64,000 nucleotides of DNA, from assembly GCF_023822025.1 (NCBI RefSeq), contig NZ_CP082909.1, positions 3,462,001-3,526,000 of the forward strand, written 5' to 3'. The translations under genes and the position numbers were made by a program. This document shows, in pieces, positions 60,822 through 64,000 of this stretch (position 1 is the stretch's first letter; every line of letters starts with the position of its first letter). The DNA is from Endozoicomonas sp. 4G. Lineage in GTDB: Bacteria > Pseudomonadota > Gammaproteobacteria > Pseudomonadales > Endozoicomonadaceae. Below the pieces are notes generated by a model. The model had not been told where the DNA came from, did not search any database, and worked only from the letters and a program-made list of their open reading frames with translations.

Positions 60822-61578
60822 TATTAAGTTTGTAGGCTGTGGTAAAGACATATCGTGGGCGTCCATCATTAAGGGTCAAGGTACCGCTTTCCAGAATGTT
60901 GTAGGTTCGGGTTCGCTGATCGAATGAACGAGCCAGCTGACCGGAATTCACCAGCACGCCGATTCTTACACTTCTGACATCCTGCCAGTCACTGACGGCA
61001 CTGGCCGCCAGATACTGATGCACATTATTGGTATCGTTATGGGTAACGCCATAAACAGCCTGAAGACGCTCCACACCAATAATGACCGCCCTGGCTGCAC
61101 CTCGGGCTACGGAGTTTGCCGGGTTGTAGCCCCGACAGAAAAGGGTATCAATATTACTGTTAGCCGGATCAGGAGCCACATAGTAGACATTGGCCGTCAA
61201 CTCCCCTGCCGGAACGGTATTACCCGCACAATCTTCACCGTTCTGAGGTAAAAACTGGACGGCCACCTGGTCACTGTTGATACCGCCACCATCCAATGTA
61301 CATTGCGCCGCACTGCCACATCTGCCGGTAAAAAAGGGCAGCACCAGACGGTTCACTTCATTGCTGTAGCCTGCCTGTCTCATGGCACGACCCAGTAAAT
61401 ACAGGGTATGCCGACCATTTTCCTGAGCCAGGGCAAGGTCTTCATGGAAATAGGTGGAACGGCTGCTGTTCAACATCAGTTGTAAAAAGGTGCTCATGAT
61501 TAACAAACCAATCACCAGCGCCAGCAACAGTTCAATCAGCGACAGTCCTTGCTGTCGGGGTAAGGATTTTCTAATCAT
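60808..61578 (-). CDS. type IV minor prepilin PilW, operon 2
   Basis: 256 residues from the ATG at 61578, which overlaps the pilV stop (ATGA). The leader is MIRKSLPRQQG, then LSLIELLLALVIGLLIMSTF. The mature part has LYLLGRAMRQAGYSNEV and paired Cys (GRCGSAAQC). The C-terminal ending (RYVFTTAYKLNNAGF) is typical of PilW. It is shorter than its operon 1 counterpart. Confidence 0.9.
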   Translation of the reverse strand: MIRKSLPRQQGLSLIELLLALVIGLLIMSTFLQLMLNSSRSTYFHEDLALAQENGRHTLYLLGRAMRQAGYSNEVNRLVLPFFTGRCGSAAQCTLDGGGINSDQVAVQFLPQNGEDCAGNTVPAGELTANVYYVAPDPANSNIDTLFCRGYNPANSVARGAARAVIIGVERLQAVYGVTHNDTNNVHQYLAASAVSDWQDVRSVRIGVLVNSGQLARSFDQRTRTYNILESGTLTLNDGRPRYVFTTAYKLNNAGF

Positions 61579-62123
61579 TGCCTTAGATATGTCAGGGTCA
61601 GTGACTTCTGGGCCAGAAACAGAGTGCCAATACTGCCTCTGGTTTCCCATTTAAGGGTTATCGACACCGTTTCGCCAGAATTACAAGGGGTAGCCGAACA
61701 GCTGATGGTCAATTGCTGGTTGGACACTCTGGCATTTCGGCACATAAGATCATGAACATCAAAGTCAGCCATTTCATCCGCCGTGCAGCTGTTGGCAATG
61801 CATTGTCTGGGGGCCGGTCCGGCGCAATAGGAGGAAAGATTACTGCTGGCGGCCTGGGCTGTACTCTGATATCTGCCTGACCCCACGCCCTGAACATTCA
61901 CCTTCATTCGTTCAGACATTTCATTCGCCAGCCAGATAGCCTGTGAACGTTGCAGGCTGTCCTGAGTGGCCCTGACCGCCTGGGCCTGCATACCTGCCAT
62001 CCCGAGAATACCCACCATAAAAATCACCACACTGATCAGCACTTCAATAAGACCAAAGCCGGTTTCTTTACCCTGTGGAACCTTTCCGCAGGTCTTTAAG
62101 TGTGCTTTTGACTGTCCTTCCAT
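61575..62123 (-). CDS. type IV minor prepilin PilV, operon 2
   Basis: 182 residues from the ATG at 62123, overlapping the fimT stop (ATGA). The prepilin site is ETG-FGLIEVLISVVIFMVGILGMAGMQ, after a long leader of about 21 residues. RSQAIWLANEMSERMKVNV is the PilV-type helix. Cys are abundant (CAGPAPRQCIANSC and later), suggesting several disulfides. Confidence 0.9.
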   Translation of the reverse strand: MEGQSKAHLKTCGKVPQGKETGFGLIEVLISVVIFMVGILGMAGMQAQAVRATQDSLQRSQAIWLANEMSERMKVNVQGVGSGRYQSTAQAASSNLSSYCAGPAPRQCIANSCTADEMADFDVHDLMCRNARVSNQQLTISCSATPCNSGETVSITLKWETRGSIGTLFLAQKSLTLTYLRQ

Positions 62124-62665
62124 CAACAATTCCCTGTCGAAGAAGTTTTACGAATTTGTCCTGTCGTCGTGACCGATACGGTTTTGATTGGAGCACCCAG
62201 TGCGCCGGTGGGACAGACTCTCATTGTTCGCACCACCGATGGGCTGCCTCTGGGTGTAAATGTCACGGTATTACCGGCACTCAGATTGATCGTGACCCCT
62301 CTGTCGATCTCATCGTAAACCCTGATAACGTCCTCACCCGAATCAACCGAACTGTTATTGTTGGGATTTACAAACACCAGCCAGCCTGATGTCCAGTTGC
62401 TGCCTGAGGTATCACAACTTTTGCTGTCTTTGCTTCGACAGAGACTGACATTCACTCCCCTTTTTATCGCCTCACTGCGGGCCAGCACCATACTGCTGAA
62501 AACGCGTTGATTGTAAAAATCCATTCGAAAGGATTGCACCAGCGAATCCAGGGACAGCGTCATGGAACCAATGATGCCCACCAGAAGAATGGTGATCATC
62601 ATCTCGATCAGGGTCAGCCCTTTCATGGTTTTGGGTCGGGTGATTCCGAAGCTACGCCTGAACAC
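62123..62665 (-). CDS. type IV minor prepilin FimT, operon 2
   Basis: 180 residues from a GTG at 62665 with AAGGAAG seven bases upstream. The prepilin site is KG-LTLIEMMITILLVGIIGSM, with Glu at +5. The C-terminal part has FTPRGSPSVVRTMRVCP, typical of GspH/FimT. An ATG closer to the cleavage site (62626) lacks an SD. It is the first gene of operon 2 as seen here. Confidence 0.9.
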   Translation of the reverse strand: MFRRSFGITRPKTMKGLTLIEMMITILLVGIIGSMTLSLDSLVQSFRMDFYNQRVFSSMVLARSEAIKRGVNVSLCRSKDSKSCDTSGSNWTSGWLVFVNPNNNSSVDSGEDVIRVYDEIDRGVTINLSAGNTVTFTPRGSPSVVRTMRVCPTGALGAPIKTVSVTTTGQIRKTSSTGNC

Positions 62666-62809
62666 AACCTGCTTCCTTTACTGAATGACAGTTCAACTAT
62701 AGGAAGAGCACCAAGACCGAAGACTCAGGGAATGACAGGCGGCTTATCCGGGTGTGAACCGGATTTCTCCTGCCGTAAACACTGCAAATAATTGACACGA
62801 ATCGGGGAA

Positions 62810-64000
62810 TTAATCGCTTCCCTGGGGAATGCCAAAGATCTGTCGCCACGACATTCTGCCGGAGGTCTGGGAACGGTAATTCAGTTCGTGGCTGCTGATA
62901 CTGCCTCCGGCACCCTGAATAACGGTTGTTCTACGGCCTCCGACCCCCTGATGGATAACCGGAGATGATGCATAACCCAGCCCCAGATTAAGCCTTTTTA
63001 TGGAAAGGGTATCACTGGTCTGATCGCCTTGATCCTGCTCGCCCAGAATGGGATCGGGTGATGCGGTTCCCGTCTGGTAATGCAATCCCAACAGGGCACT
63101 GGAGCCATCCACCCGGCAACTGTCTGCTGATGGCGTGTATTCAGAGAACAGAACCATTGACAACAAGCGGGAAGCCGGGGTGGTTACCCGTCCGGCAGGA
63201 ATAACACCGCCCCCCCTTAAATCAAGCATCCAGCCACTTCTGGCGGCAATGACTGACTGCAGCGCAGTAAAGCTGCCGACAGTCGAGGAGTCCACTGTAA
63301 AGGCTACATTGCCAGTGCTGGTTTTTTTATTGACGGTACCGTTGGTGTAAACCTGAACATCCGTGGTATTGACCAGATCTGACAAAGACACTCCGTTGTA
63401 AGTTAAGGCACCGTTGCTATCCTGTGGTTCCCTGAAACCATAAAAAGACTGTGTTTGTGTAGTGCGATTGTCATCATACGTCAGAAGCCTTCCACTCCCC
63501 ACATAAAGCCAATGATGGCTTTTGTCTGAGACCACAACAGGCGCAGCTGAAACCGGCTTCCCGGTATCAAGAAGCGTTGCCATGGTTGAGTCGGCCAGGG
63601 TACCTTGCATACGCAATCTCAGAATTTTGCCGCCCAACGTCGCTGTGCTGGTTTCAATCGCCCCCAGATAAACTGCATCGTCCTGATAATCCCGATCCCA
63701 ATCGACGGCGGTCACATTGCCTCCGTACGCCTGAGCAATCCCTGAGTCCACGGGCGCCATCCCCGTCACAAAAGCTTTACTTTTCAGGTCATAAACAAAG
63801 AGTTTCAGATTCTGGTTACTCGATCCATCATCCAGTGCCGCCCGGATTCCCGATTCCCCGCTACCCATGGGTCCTGAAGCAAATACCAGATACCATTCAT
63901 TCGTCGTAGGTGTTTGACTCCAGTCATCTTCACCCTGACTGTCTTTGGCAGCCACACGACGTTTTACCAGTGTCGGACGAGACGTGGTAAAGCCCAGTTC
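62810..64000 (-). CDS. PilY1 C-terminal part, third PilY1 (partial, runs off the right edge)
   Basis: About 396 codons with no stop up to the window edge, reading LGFTTSRPTLVKRRVAAKDS at the edge and ending IFGIPQGSD. It is closely similar to the C-terminus of the PilY1 of operon 1 (VDSGIAQAYGGNVTAVDWDRDYQDDAVYLG against MDSGIAQAYAGNMATVDWDQDYYDDAIYFG), with an intact Ca site. It belongs to a further pilus gene set outside the window. No pilE follows it before fimT of operon 2. Confidence 0.92.
   Translation of the reverse strand, partial: ELGFTTSRPTLVKRRVAAKDSQGEDDWSQTPTTNEWYLVFASGPMGSGESGIRAALDDGSSNQNLKLFVYDLKSKAFVTGMAPVDSGIAQAYGGNVTAVDWDRDYQDDAVYLGAIETSTATLGGKILRLRMQGTLADSTMATLLDTGKPVSAAPVVVSDKSHHWLYVGSGRLLTYDDNRTTQTQSFYGFREPQDSNGALTYNGVSLSDLVNTTDVQVYTNGTVNKKTSTGNVAFTVDSSTVGSFTALQSVIAARSGWMLDLRGGGVIPAGRVTTPASRLLSMVLFSEYTPSADSCRVDGSSALLGLHYQTGTASPDPILGEQDQGDQTSDTLSIKRLNLGLGYASSPVIHQGVGGRRTTVIQGAGGSISSHELNYRSQTSGRMSWRQIFGIPQGSD

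Overview
The window reads as chromosome of a marine or host-associated gammaproteobacterium, most likely Endozoicomonas or a close relative in Oceanospirillales. This is inference: the core genes are of Pseudomonas/Oceanospirillales type (FleQ-FleN-FliA, PilD-CoaE, a DUF3080-like lipoprotein, FimX, the FimT-PilV-PilW-PilX-PilY1-PilE order), and they are mixed with large, AT-richer orphan genes carrying secretion signals. No rRNA, tRNA or CRISPR array was seen.

Layout. (1) 0.3-18.5 kb is an anaerobic nitrate-respiration supercluster. The leftward operon narX-narL-ccmABCDEFGHI supplies nitrate sensing and cytochrome c maturation. The rightward operon napF-napD-napA-napB-napC encodes periplasmic nitrate reductase, whose NapB and NapC need the Ccm machinery. 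Between the two arms lie a family of small secreted Cys-rich proteins (two intact, one decayed), a large secreted Thr/Ser-rich protein and a decayed copy of the 5' end of napA. A perfect 7-2-7 NarL/NarP operator lies upstream of napF. (2) 18.7-30.2 kb is an accessory block: a 681-residue orphan protein, an ADP-ribosylglycohydrolase-like protein with an N-terminal hydrophobic segment, and a complete, apparently intact type I Zorya anti-phage operon (zorA-zorB-zorC-zorD, leftward). (3) 30.7-33.4 kb holds dcuC, with an FNR-type box, and pepT. (4) 33.5-37.8 kb holds a rhodanese-fold protein without its catalytic Cys and the flagellar/biofilm regulators fliA, fleN and fleQ, with no flagellar structural gene beside them. 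(5) 38.1-40.7 kb is a small orphan patch: an NlpC/P60-like protein, a secreted unknown and a DsbB-like membrane protein, with a 12-bp tandem repeat. (6) 40.8-47.1 kb is housekeeping: pdxB, a DUF3080-like lipoprotein, a hypothetical, pilD, coaE and nadE. (7) 47.3-64.0 kb is type IV pilus biology: a FimX-like degenerate GGDEF/EAL protein and two complete minor-pilin/PilY1 operons facing each other tail to tail, plus the C-terminus of a third PilY1 running off the right edge.

Short perfect tandem repeats with different units (15, 15, 12, 8 and 13 bp) occur next to or inside start regions across the window. The best-supported defence system is the Zorya operon, which is a known type. The less described items are the Cys-rich secreted family, the napA relic, the signal-bearing ADP-ribosylglycohydrolase with its 681-residue neighbour, and a duplicated four-Cys module inserted in one PilY1. 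Positions of motifs and starts were read by eye; all family names rest on motif recognition, not on a database search.
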